NCBI GenBank assembly: GCA_965153455.1
Contig: OZ234495.1
Span: 12,520,875-12,584,874, forward strand
Length of the DNA stretch: 64,000 nt
Source of the DNA: Sphagnum compactum
Lineage: Eukaryota; Bryophyta; Sphagnopsida; Sphagnales
Reading direction: 5' to 3'
Under the pieces are notes generated by a model that was not told where the DNA came from, ran no database searches, and saw only the letters and a program-made list of their open reading frames with translations. Below are positions 28,113-39,252 of this stretch, one piece after another. The translations under genes were made by a program, and so were the position numbers. Position 1 is the first letter of the stretch. Each line of letters opens with the position of its first letter.

Positions 28113-29384
28113 TCATTCCCACATGTTAGCATCTGACAACAATTTTGAAAATAGAAGGTCTTTCAATGGGTCATTATTTGGGAATTCGAAAGGGTCATGC
28201 TGGTCATTGTCTTCATTTGACATTAAAAAGTTTTCTTCTAATGTGTTGCCTTTGTTTGAACTTCCTTCAACATCGGACATAAAGTCTTCATACAACATAT
28301 TCTTTTCATACCAAGTAATGGGGTTATCACTAAGTCCTTTTCACATGAGCTTGTTATTAATGTAAATGTACACTAAGTCTTCACTTCATTCTGATGTGAA
28401 TCAGTTTTTCCCTTTGTTATGGACAAATAAATATGAACTTTTATTTCCCTCACAAGATGATGCATAACACATTTGCATCAAAATGTGACATGCAATGGAT
28501 GTAAATGTGCATCCACCAACTCCAATCAAATCCAATCATTCATGTGAAAGCAAGTTGAGGTTATCAATTGGGGGGGTGTTGAAAAAAGACCCTCAACTTT
28601 CAACAAAATCAACAATCCTTTAAAGCTTGGGCATATGTCGTTGGGCTACTAATGTTTTTTTGTAACACATAGTTGAATGCTTATTTGACATTTGCATCAT
28701 CATGGAAGCGGGCTTCACCCAATAAGTATGGATTGAAAAGGGTGCGTGTATGATATATGTTGATAATTAACATCTTTGACCAATGGTAAAATTAATGTTC
28801 AACTACATTTGCAAGGTTTGATGGTAATGAAAATGGTTGATTTCATAATGATATAACATGGACCATTCCAATTTTTCATGACAAGTCATACCCTCCCATG
28901 CAAGGTTGTTTGCCATCATATGCCCTTGATGCCATTAGAACTGGTTTCACAATGTGTGCAAAATTAACACGTATCCCAAAACCCATCCAACAATTTCAAC
29001 ATATCATACCAAAGGCATTACATATGTAGTGGGCATCCTTACACTCCTTTGTTCTGTCAATGGCACCTAAGAATATACCCCATTAGGACAAAAAAACATC
29101 AAATTTAACAATGGATGTCTTGCAACATTGTCCCGACCATTAGAACAAAGGTGGCTCCATACTTATGGATGAAATTTCACATTTTCTTAGCAACATGTTT
29201 GAACACATCGATCTTTGATTACTTTAACAAATATATGCGTAATTCATGGTATAATGGGGGTTTATGGTAGGTTAAAGAGTCTAAAGTTACTTCCACAACA
29301 AGTCCATGAATGTCGGGCGTCACGCAATAGTGAAAGGGATGTTTGTTTCATAAAAGAAAGTCACCCATTAATTTTATTTTTTTT
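28113..29384 (-). pseudogene. Degraded hAT-superfamily transposase (DUF659 and dimerisation regions)
   Basis: Reading the minus strand with frame changes gives ordered hAT words. From high to low coordinates: FFYETNIPFTIA near 29350; YHKPPLYHELRIYLL near 29250; FIHKYGATF and DNVARHPLLNLMFFCPNG near 29180-29080; GAIDRTKECKDAHYICNAF near 29010-29070; LFNPYLLGEARFHDDANVK near 28690-28740; and SIACHILMQMCYASSCEGNK near 28460-28520, the dimerisation region. The last 61 codons (28113-28298) are still open. Many stops and several frameshifts make it non-functional, and parts of the catalytic middle appear deleted. The N-terminal BED zinc finger was not found. Terminal inverted repeats were not identified. 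Confidence 0.82.
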
Positions 29385-32300
29385 GAGTTCAGTTTTTCTT
29401 GTAATGAAACATGTCAAAAGGTTTGGGGGTAATTCATAGATTTATTAAAAACTTTTGTGTTATTCAGAGGTGGGGTATGTTGCAAATTCAAATCCCTTTG
29501 ACATGAAATGTTGGGGCATGTTCTCACTCCATTGAAATGTTTGACATTTCAATGGCCACATTTTCTATTGGCCCATAAGGGGCTAATACAACCATGCCAT
29601 CTAATGGTTGAGAAACAAAATTTTAACAAGTGACAAATAATTCCTTGATTTGTGTCCATGGCTTTGAACACATTGCAACACCAACTCTTCCATCACCATC
29701 ATGTTGATAGCCCAAATTCTATCCTTGCAATATGAAATGACATTGTTGCAAAATTCGTATTCCACTTTACCCAACTAGTTTAGAGTCATCAAATACCATA
29801 ATTCCCATACATTCTGCTTACCTTTCATAAGAAAAATTAAAAAAACAAAAAAAAATTGATTAAGGAAATGAATACATTATAATGAGCTCTAATTGCACCA
29901 AATAAAGTTACATGATGAAATTCAAAACCAATTATAAATGTAATATGACGACCTAAAACTTCATACACCCATAAAGGTTTCACTTGTCTTTTTTAAGGTA
30001 TATGGCAACACAAAGCCCCCACACCTCAAAGAAGATAATGAGTTTAAATTGCATGTTCCACTTTTTATTACCTAGCACAAACAAAGTGGTTAGCTACTTT
30101 GTTTTTAAAAGTTGACCTTTTTTCCAACTACGATTCAATTTAATTTCAGTCACCAATGAAAGCCCAAAATCAATATCAATTGCTAAAAACAAAACTTTGG
30201 TTAACAACAAAAAAAAGCCCAATTTCAATCACTAGGTCAACAATATAAATTCATTCATTATTGATCAGATTATTGAAATTTATTTTGGTTGTCACAAATT
30301 GAATGGATATTGGTAGTCAATCATTTGATGATCACAAAATTTCAATTGTTGAAATTGTGATGATAAAAAAGTTTTGATTATCAAAATCAAGTTGATTGAA
30401 AATATAATGATCAAATTCATTTTCAGTTGCCAAATGTCCAAAGGGTAGACCAAGTAAAAAAAAAGTCTAGATTTGATTTGACATATGAAATTGATTCATA
30501 GGTGGTTGTCGACATGACAATGCACACAAAATGGGCACGTCATGTCATATATGAAAACCCTAACACATCTTTCCATTAAACGTGTGATAAAAATATCTAC
30601 ATAAGAACAACTTTCAATTGGAATTTTCCCTTTAATTGTGAAAATGGTCAAATTATAGTTTTGCATGTCAAGCATTGACCTGAATCAAACTATGATTCAT
30701 TAGATGTTAACATTTGTATTTTTGAAGTTATTTAAAACATATGATTTTTCATTTTAAATGTTCAAACATTCTCAACATTAACGACATACACATTTCCAAA
30801 CTAATTGCACATTCCAATGAAAAGTGATATCTTACAATAAAAAACTTAATCACTTTTCATTACCTCTTTCATCATAATTTTTCATGAAAGATTACGATGA
30901 TAGTAGGGTAATAGAAAGATACCCTTACTAGCTTGATTTTGTCTTAAGTTAATAATGCCATTTTTGTAGAAAACAATGAAATTAATGATAACTTGTCAAT
31001 AAGGATACAAAAATATAACACCATAAGTTTGAATGCATTGTAAAATTTAACATTATTAAAAGAGACTTATCACATATGTAACATTAGGTGTAACAAATCT
31101 TAGAATCCTTGAGTGGGATAATTTGTATCATAAGTATGTAATTGTTTCAAGTAGTTGATAGCTTAGTTAGGATCTCCCTTATCACTCCTTGATTTTAAAA
31201 ATCTCATTTTTGAGAATTCAATTGGGACTTGGATCCTCTATTATGGCATTTCACTTTTTCTTTGGGGAGTTTTTTTATCAATAAAAGTTTGGCATCAATA
31301 AGTAAAGAATGTAAGCGATTACTTTGTAGGTAATATTATGTAAGTAGATGCATGTGCATGGTTACTTCGAACATAACTAATCACCATGGTTAGTTATGGC
31401 ACAATAATGTAATGAAAAAAATGTTTTTTCTTCACACATCATCCATTTTACATGGTACATTGGTGGGTTTCAAGTTTTCTGGCCCAATTTATGAATCCTT
31501 AAATGTAAGGTAAGGCCCACAGTTAGCAACGTCCAATTGATGGATGTTCATTATTTGTAAAGTAAAGGCTACCGTGACTTTAATCCATGGAATTAAGGGC
31601 CACTTTTTAAAAAAAGGTCCAAGGAGTAGGGTCCAATGAAATTGAACATTCCTATTGGTCAAGAGTTTTAAATTGGTCCCAAGGCCTTTAGACAAAGGTC
31701 TAGGACTAAGAGAAATCAGATTGTGATTTCGCTTACATGGCATCATTTTGGACGGAAAACTAATTGGTCTAGACCCCAAAAAAAGCTTAAAGGAAAGCCC
31801 ATGGTTTGGAGAACCAAAATGTAAAATAGGTTGTTCATTTCTTTGTTTTTGTTTTTTTTTTAAAATATTATTTTTCTTTGTTGTTCAAATTTTGTGAGAG
31901 TGGAAGACATTATATGAATTGAGGACATTGTTGAAAACACATCACTTTTCCATTTTTGGCCAATTCTAGAGTTGGCATGGTTAGTTTTGTGAATCCTCAC
32001 AAAGTGGTTGCTAAAAGTGCATTTCTAGCCTTTCCAAGTGCACGAAATGAATTTGAATATGAAGGTGAGACAAAAAGTGAAAAGTTGAAGTACCAATTTT
32101 CACAAGTGGAACGGGATTTGGACGTACAAAAGATCCCTAAACTGATTCTCATTCCAAACAAGAAAACACCAAAAAAAAAAAAAAAAAAAAAGGTGATCGT
32201 GATGAAAGACAAAGATGAAAAAAATAAAAAAAGTTGAAAAAAAATCCATTGTGTGTAGCAAAAGAAAAGAAAAGAAAAGAAAAGATCAAACTTTAACTTA

Positions 32301-33640
32301 ATCCTCTCAAATGTTAATCACACATTTCTAATATTGGACCTTCAAATTAGACCCCAAGCATGTAGACACACTCATTGTAACTCATTGTATCATCAGAAAA
32401 AATGTTTTTATTAAAAATGTGAAGAAGGGTCCAACTCAAGGTTCAATTTGGTTCAAATTGGTCCCTGCGCTTTTGGTCCCTGGACCCTTGTCTAAAGTGG
32501 GCCCTAAGTAAGGAACTAAGAGTAGGGTAACATTCCAGGAGTTGATGATCATTTTTGAAAAGTTCTCACTTAAGGCGGAGCCAAGGGGGTCTTTATTTCG
32601 GGAATGCCTTGATCCAAGGGTGTTATTTGACTTAAAGCATTGGCTATTAATTAATTAATTAATTAATTTTATGACACCCAAATGGTTATCACTAGAGAAG
32701 AAAAGAGGCGCGACATTTCCAAAAAAATAAAAAATGTTCACCCCTTTAGTGGGAGGAAAAAATTTCCACTTGTCAATGTGGCCCGAGATACACTTGAGAT
32801 TTTATGCGCGTGCTTTATGAGTGCATAGATGGCAAAACAACAACCAATAACCACATTTTGTTGTTCCCATTGGGATCTTAACATGTTCCCAAGTTCCCTA
32901 TGTGTGCTTCAACCTATTCGAAAGTTTTCATGTGTTCATCAACAAGTTACTCAAATTCTCAATGTGTTCCCCGATATGTTCCCAATAGCATCTCACTTTA
33001 TTCCATATCCTTGGCCCCCTACGTTCTACTCTTGTAACCTATATTATGAGGCGGGACGGAGGAGACTATCCTACATCTGTTTTGAAACTATCTAAAACTT
33101 GATTACATTTTTTTTTGGTGATGGCCAATCAATGATGCTCATCAGAAAAGAGAGAAAAAAAAAAAGAACTTTTGGGGGGGGTCCCCACAACTAATTAATA
33201 TGAGGCACACTATGCTATGTCCCGCAGTTTATGCCCCCTACCATTAGCCCAGGTCAAAAATGGGGACAAACAGTTTTGGAAATAAAACTTTCATGCAGCC
33301 AATGAGAAGGCTCGGCATGCAATCATGAGGGGTCCAGTTTTTTTTTGTTTGGGGGCGCGGTGAGGGATTTTTTTGGTTTTTGGCCTCTTTCCAAATGTGA
33401 GGATTTTTTTTCTTTGTTCCCTTAAAGTTCCCAACATGTTCCCTAGGGTCCCAATGTGTTCCCCAAGGCCCCCTCCCCCCCCTCCAGAGTTACTTGTATT
33501 TGATCATGACAAAAGTGGGAACGGTTAGTACCTAGTGTGTAAGAATTTGGAGGGCTATGAAAATTAGGCCCAACGGAGATAAGAAATTGGGGAGGGGCAC
33601 GCGTCACGTTCCCTGTGGCCCATGACACAAAAATTCTGAT
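29385..33640. other. AT-rich intergenic sequence with simple repeats
   Basis: No gene is recognised. It holds a perfect 27-bp palindrome (29529-29555, 12-bp arms CCATTGAAATGT), (AAAAG)5 at 32260-32284, an (ATTA)n run at 32646-32668, an A-rich run near 32169-32190 and a G8 run near 33174. A 93-codon frame at 31956-32237 is lysine-rich because of the A tract and shows no known domain. Segments near 31590-31690 and 32440-32540 share words with 826-890. Confidence 0.45.
32260..32284 (+). repeat. (AAAAG)5 microsatellite
   Basis: Five perfect AAAAG units lie in tandem in spacer, with no gene context. Confidence 0.9.
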
Positions 33641-33687
33641 TATTCTCTGAAGAAGCGGCGCATCACAGCAGAGCTGCTGCTGCCGCT

Positions 33688-33837
33688 ATGTGCACTCGGG
33701 AAACGCGAAGCCCTGCGGCAGCCACGCTGCATCAGCGTCGCATCCGGTTCTCAGATCTCCCCCCTTCTTCCATGGCAACCACCAAAACACCACCTCTCCT
33801 TGTCGTCTTCATCAGATTGTGGTTTTTGTGCAGATAG
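33688..33837 (+). promoter_or_regulatory. Upstream ORF 1 in the IREG3 leader (49 codons)
   Basis: An ATG-started frame lies in the CpG-rich region just upstream of the IREG3 coding start and ends in TAG at 33835-33837. If the leader is retained unspliced, ribosomes would meet it before the main start. Its product is basic and Ala/Thr-rich with no known domain. It could instead lie in a leader intron or upstream of the transcription start. Confidence 0.35.
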
Positions 33838-33922
33838 ATCGGCGGGAAGCTCCGTTGCGTTTGATCAGCTGGGGTCTGATAGTTGTCGAGATTTACTTGT
33901 CTGATTCTTATCCCTTTTTCCT

Positions 33923-34117
33923 ATGATTGTTTTGGAGAGCTTTTTTGTTTGGGGACGAGCTAGTTTCATCGTCAAATTTGTGAGCAGCGGGATGTGTGAC
34001 GGAATCGATACTTGGGTCGAAAGCAATCATCGCTTGTGTCTTGTCTTTGGAAATCCTTTGTCGGAAGGGAGTAGTAGTAGGACTTGTAGTTTGAATTTCC
34101 CCTTGGGTGACTTGTGA
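33923..34117 (+). promoter_or_regulatory. Upstream ORF 2 in the IREG3 leader (64 codons)
   Basis: A second ATG-started frame ends at TGA (34115-34117), 131 bp before the main ATG at 34249. It is not in frame with the main coding region. Its sequence is not recognised. Translation of it would be expected to lower main-frame initiation. Confidence 0.35.
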
Positions 34118-34248
34118 GGAAGGGGAAAATCAAATTAGGGCAAGAGGGAGAGAAGGGGGGGGAGAGGAAGCTCTCCTCACTCTCTGTTTTGAATGATCAG
34201 TGGAGAAAGAAAAGGGTTGGCCTCTAGGGGCCCCGAAGGAGAAGGGTA

Positions 34249-37200
34249 ATGGGATCTCTTGTTTTAATTCAGGCTGCTAGTAAAAGTTTGATGCAGCAAT
34301 TTGGGGCTCCAGAAAGGAGGGGTAGTAGTAGTCGTAGTAGTAGTAAACTCAAGTATATTATCACACCACAGCAGCATCACAGTAGTAGTAGTAGTAGTAG
34401 TAGAGGAACCACTGTGGTGCTCCTGAGACTTCAGTCTAATGATACCTTGACAAGTTTTCAAAGGAGCAGAGATGTATTACTACGGAGATCTGGAATTCCC
34501 AAACAGAGGTATGTTGTACCCATGTGTTTTCCATTGTGTTTTGCTTCATGTTTCCCACATTCTCGGATGATGTTTGCTTGGGGTTATTCTGGTGATAGCA
34601 CTTAAGTGTCTCTATTTGGGTTGGTGCAGGAGGGGAAATATTGTATTCAGGAGTTTTTGGCAGGATCCAGGGGTTGATGTAATTGAAGGGGTAAACCAGG
34701 AACATGGAACAGGAACGGTCAATGATGAGTCCAGTGTCCCAATTCCAGATATTGAGCCATTGTTTCCACTCCTACAGGTGAGAATTTTAACCAAGGTACA
34801 TACATGGCTGCTGTGCTTCATATACCCTTGCTCTGTCGGCAGGTTTGAGCTAGTCTTTGAAAAATTCTGACTCTGTGTATGTACATGTACAAGTGACACT
34901 GCAGAGTGATGAGCTAAGCTGCCCATCTTCTGTTTATTAAGAACTATTGTACTGTACTTTGGTTTGTTAGACATGTGAAGTTTAATGACGTGGGAGTTTA
35001 AATAGGATCAGAGCATCAGAGGATGTGGAAGTCAGGGGTCTAAAACATAAGAATGAGGAAGAAGAAGTGTGATACACACATGCCTGAGGAGGTCAGCTTC
35101 CCCATGCAAGAAAGCGGGGATGGAATAAGTGACCAGGGTACCTATGGTGCTAGTAGAAGCATGGTGAATGTACTCAGTTAATAAAATCAGGGTTTGTTGC
35201 TCTTTTTTTGTTTTCCTATGGGAATTGTGGGTCATGAATTTGCTCAGCCATGCAAAGTCATTGTTGGTCAATAGTGACATGGTTGGTCGACAAAGTCACA
35301 ACTATTGTGTTTCCACAGGTTCAGTCATTGCAAGAGCAAGAAAAGTTAGCTGCAACTCCTGCACATCCTGATGGGCTGTACGGTACGTCTCGTAGTGTCT
35401 GCCTTAGAACAGAGTTTAAGTAAGAGTGGCAGCTATTGATCATGTCAGCTCCCAGTATGTTCGTAGTGTATATTGGGCATGTCTAATGATCTTTTGCTCT
35501 TCTTTTGTTTTTACATCAGGTTCCTGTCCTGTTTGCCATATGTTAGCCCTTGGGGAGCAAGTTTATATGTCGTCACATAAACCTAAAACCAGACCATGAA
35601 TCCTGACTTCTGCACTAAGATCTGATAATTCTGACATAATGCACCCAGAACTATCAAACAGCAATACTGTCATTGAAGTGCTGATATCTGATACCTGATA
35701 CCTTGTACACCCAACACAGTAATAGAATCCCAGAGTGTGAAGTGAAGCTAAAGTTGCAAAGGGAGCTGAAATTGAATAATAGCAAAACTAAAATTGTGAA
35801 TAGAGGGCAAAGAAAAAAAGAGGGCAGAGGGGGCTTATGAGGAGAAGGGGATTGTATGCCAGCCATGTATCCTACATTTGTATCGAATTGCATGATGGAG
35901 CGAGTATGGCGCTTTGGCTTGCCATTGCTGCTAGCCCAACTGCACAAATCTCTTCTCCCTGTGGCCGTTGTCAGCTTTGTAGGCCAGGTACTTTATCTTC
36001 TTCCTGTCAAGCCCTACTTCCTCTCTCTTACATGGGAGTGCTTCGGGTTGGATGTCGGGTTTTCTTTTGTTTGCGTAGTTCAGCCCTCTATGGGAGCTAC
36101 TTTGCATCGTGTTTTGTGGAGCACACCTGGCATTTTGCCTGGCCTGCTGTCATTGCCGTTCTTCATCATACCCTCCTTCCTGTCGCCATCGTCAGCTTCG
36201 CAACTCAGGTTGGTCTCCTTGTTACCCCATTGAGTAATGGCCATCAACCTGGAATTTCTATGGTTGGAACCCTCTCTGTTTTGGCCCACAGTTTAGAGCA
36301 CATGATGACCAAATCTGAACATTGCAGCAAAACATGTCTCTCTATTAGCTTCTGACACACATGAGAGTCAATATAGTGGTAGCAGCACAATATTGTAAGA
36401 GTCCCGATGACTTAAGGGGGGTTCGTTCTAGCACTTTCATGATTTCCAGATTAAAATGGCACTACTGTAGTGAGACTGTGAGTACTATTAATGAGGGAGG
36501 TGTGTGCTTTGCAGTTTGTGATATTTGCTGCAGGACCATGGGTGGGAGCGTTGATGGACTCCATGCCCAGAGTTGTTGCTTTCAATACACTTTGCATTCT
36601 GCAGGTGAGGACTATTTGGTTAGCTTCTGTTGATTGGGTTTTGTCACTGATTTCAGAGGGGACTCTTAACGATTTGTGCTTCCTTGTGTATGTTTGGAGT
36701 TGAGGGTCTATAGCATAAATGTGGTGTGAATTGATGCTTATGAGGGTATGTGTTGTATGGGTCATCAATGGGCCAGACAGGTGCAATGCTTACTTCAGCA
36801 GGGGTGACAATCTATGCATTGAGTGGGGCTGCATCAACTGCTTCTACAGCAACTATGTTGCTGCTTAAGCCATGGTTTTTGGTGTTGATAGTGGCAGCAG
36901 CTATTGAGCGCTTAACAGGGCTTGCATCAGGTGTTGCCTTCGAGAGGGATTGGGTTGTCTTGGTAATGTCTTAAATCTTCCTTTCTGGAGTAGTGGGATG
37001 CCTTAGAAGGATAAGTAATTGAAGCCATATGTAGTGACTTCATGCTGACATGAGAATATGGTTAGAGCCTCTGCCAGAGGACTGCTCTATCTGCACTTGA
37101 TAGTGACACATGCATGAGAATGTCAGCAAAGAAGTGCTCTATAGTCATAGTCGTAATTTCTCAAAATTGTGTGATTTTCTAAGTTTCAGAATACCAGGAA

Positions 37201-39252
37201 CTAAGTGGTGGCCATTTCCTGCAGCTGGCGGGTGCCAATCGGCCTATTGCACTGGCAAATGCAAATGCCATTTTACGAAGAGTTGAACTTGTTTGCGAGG
37301 TCGGCATTTTGTTCTGTTGCAAAATTGTTTCTTGTTTTTGTAGTCAAGTGACCTTCATTCGTGTTTGTACACTGCAGAGTAACTTAGTATGTCCATATCT
37401 GTAATGTGTCCAATGGCAGCTTACTGTTCTCTTTCTGTGAAGAGAAATCTTCTTTTGCAGTAACATGTACTAAATTATTTTCTCTAACTCATAGATTGTC
37501 ACTAATGGTGTGCAGATAGCTGGCCCTTTTGCATTTGGTTTACTATTGTCAAAATATGACCCGAAGCTGTGTGTTAAACTGGCAGCTGGTGCAATGGTTG
37601 TCACCCTTCCTGTTTTGGTATGTCTCTGCCTTTCAAAGAATGTTGAGGTTTCAGTCAACCAACAACTTGATGGAATTTGAATCAACCCAAGAGGTAATTG
37701 ATACGTTTCATTGTGTGTTGCAGTTATTTTTGGTCCATCTTACAGATAAATCATCAAAAGGAGCCTTGCAACGACCAAAACATGTTAGTACGTGGGATGG
37801 AAAGGCTATTCATAGTAGCTCTCACATCCAGCTTCCAGAAGCTATAGGTTCGTATCATTTTGACATGTATACCTAATTCATGACTGTGTTGATGTGCCAA
37901 AAGGTGTAATCTTAGTAACTGAACAAGATAATGTCCCTTTTTGCATACTAATGTGGAAGATTGCTGTGATGCACAGTTGTTCACTGATTAGGGTAGGGGC
38001 TGCAGGGGAAGGAGGACTACATGCAGTAATGAGGGGATGGAAACAATATTTGTCACAACCTGTATTACCAGCTAGTTTGGCATACGTTCTGCTGTACTTC
38101 AATGCCGTATTAGCACCTGGGGGCCTCATGACAACGTATCTTAGTCAACAGGGTCTGTATCTCACATGCTAGGATTCTCATCCCTCTTCTCTGGATTCTG
38201 ATTGGGTGATTGTCAACACATGGTATAGAGACATATGGATTCTTGTCGCTTCAACACCATCACTCTAAGCTTTTGCTCTTCTTATTGACAGGCATAAATC
38301 CCTCAATGATTGGATTATTTAGAGGGATGTGTGCGCTCATGGGATTCATTGCAACTTTTCTGTCAGCATCTATTATCAGCAAGCTTGGGGTGTTGAAGGT
38401 TGGTATTACACCCTGCGGTTTGGAAAATAACAGAATGCTGATTAATGTAGATATATATGGGAGGTGTCCAGTATCAAGTCATTTTTCCACTTTAAAGCAA
38501 TATGCACACAGTATTATTACTCAACATAGATTCTAAAATTGGTGGTTGGGTATGAAAAAGGCAGGAGCATCAGCACTAGTGTTTCAAGCATCTGTGCTTG
38601 CCATGGCAGTTCTGGTGTATTTGAGTAATCCATTGGGACATCAAGGTTCACTAGTAGTATTCCTTTTTCTAATCGTGAGTCAAATTCCCATCCACAACTC
38701 TTGATATGTTCTTTCACTATCACAAGCTCATGAATTTGAAAGACAAGATTGCATTTGAGACAATGCCTGGAAGCTGGTCATATAAAAATCCTTTGATAGC
38801 TCTGGAGAAGTTATGTACAAGATAGAGTTCCTGAATTTGCTATGCAAAGTAATTCCTCAAATGAATCCATTTGAACTTTTGTCTGCTGGGATTTGTAGGT
38901 GATATCACGCCTGGGTTATTGGGCATACGACATGGTTGATGCACAAATATTTCAAACAGCAATTCCAGCAGCACAAGCAAATCTTGTGGGAACCACTGAG
39001 GTCTCATTAGCAAGTTTAGCTGAATTGGTGATGCTGGGAGTAGCCATAGTTGCAAATGATGTCTCACATTTTGGTGGTCTGGCGGCCCTATCGATGGCCT
39101 CAGTAGCAGGAGCTGCATGTGTCTACTGGTGGTGGCTCGCTAACCCTAGTGCTGATCAAAGACGACTATTCCCAAGCAACTTGCAGCTTGATGATTCTGA
39201 CAAGGGCAGGGAGTCACTATTGCAACTACTTGTCCCTACACCACTGCTGTAA
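34249..39252 (+). CDS. IREG3: Plastid-type ferroportin (solute carrier family 40 member 3 class) with duplicated alternative exon 4
   Basis: This is an SLC40/ferroportin metal exporter of the plant IREG3/MAR1/FPN3 class, whose Arabidopsis member sits in organelle envelopes and also affects aminoglycoside entry. Exons: 34249-34508, 34630-34777, 35319-35382, then 35863-35987 (4a) or 36084-36208 (4b), 36515-36604, 36777-36962, 37225-37299, 37516-37617, 37724-37847, 38006-38152, 38292-38398, 38561-38674, 38899-39252. With one exon 4 the product is 631 residues. The first ~60 residues are Ser/Arg-rich and acid-poor, like a transit peptide. Visible family marks: [11 protein letters not shown] at 206-218 (MFS motif A-like), [11 protein letters not shown] in exon 6, [18 protein letters not shown] in exon 10, and [16 protein letters not shown] in exon 13. 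All splice sites are GT-AG and phases agree throughout. The start is the first in-frame ATG; targeting is inferred. Confidence 0.92.
34322..34403 (+). repeat. AGT trinucleotide repeats encoding poly-Ser in the IREG3 transit region
   Basis: Two AGT/TAG triplet runs (about 34322-34345 and 34381-34403) are read in frame as serine stretches, the second giving seven consecutive serines. Such runs commonly vary in length. Here they would vary the length of the presumed targeting peptide without shifting the frame. Confidence 0.85.
35863..35987 (+). other. IREG3: IREG3 exon 4a, alternative TM1 exon
   Basis: A 125-nt exon preceded by TATGCCAG and followed by GTACTT. With the split first codon it encodes 42 residues (158-199) including [10 protein letters not shown] and [13 protein letters not shown]. 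It has no stop. It is the same length and phase as exon 4b. Its ERVWRF resembles the W-x-F signature of canonical ferroportin helix 1, with a Glu where ferroportins have Asp. The acceptor lacks a pyrimidine tract (the preceding ~60 nt are mostly A and G), so its use probably needs assistance. Confidence 0.75.
36084..36208 (+). other. IREG3: IREG3 exon 4b, alternative TM1 exon
   Basis: A 125-nt exon preceded by a U-rich tract and GTTCAG, followed by GTTGGT. It encodes 42 residues including [10 protein letters not shown] and [13 protein letters not shown]. This form is closer to the IREG3 version I know from Arabidopsis (FAWP..AIA..LLPVA). Its acceptor is strong, so it is the likely default. 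Nineteen of 42 residues match exon 4a. Only 96 nt separate the two exons. Confidence 0.85.

Noticed and set aside
31956-32237. 93-codon Lys-rich plus frame
   Set aside because: The C-terminal lysines come from an A homopolymer in spacer; no domain or splice-consistent extension was seen.
35519-35620. Possible alternative exon after CATCAG at about 35518
   Set aside because: It is in phase with exon 3 but encodes sequence unlike ferroportin and meets a stop after about 27 codons.
35837-36355. 172-codon plus frame across IREG3 exons 4a and 4b
   Set aside because: It reads exon 4a out of frame and exon 4b in frame, through the intron between them. It is not a separate gene, though it was what drew attention to the duplicated exon.
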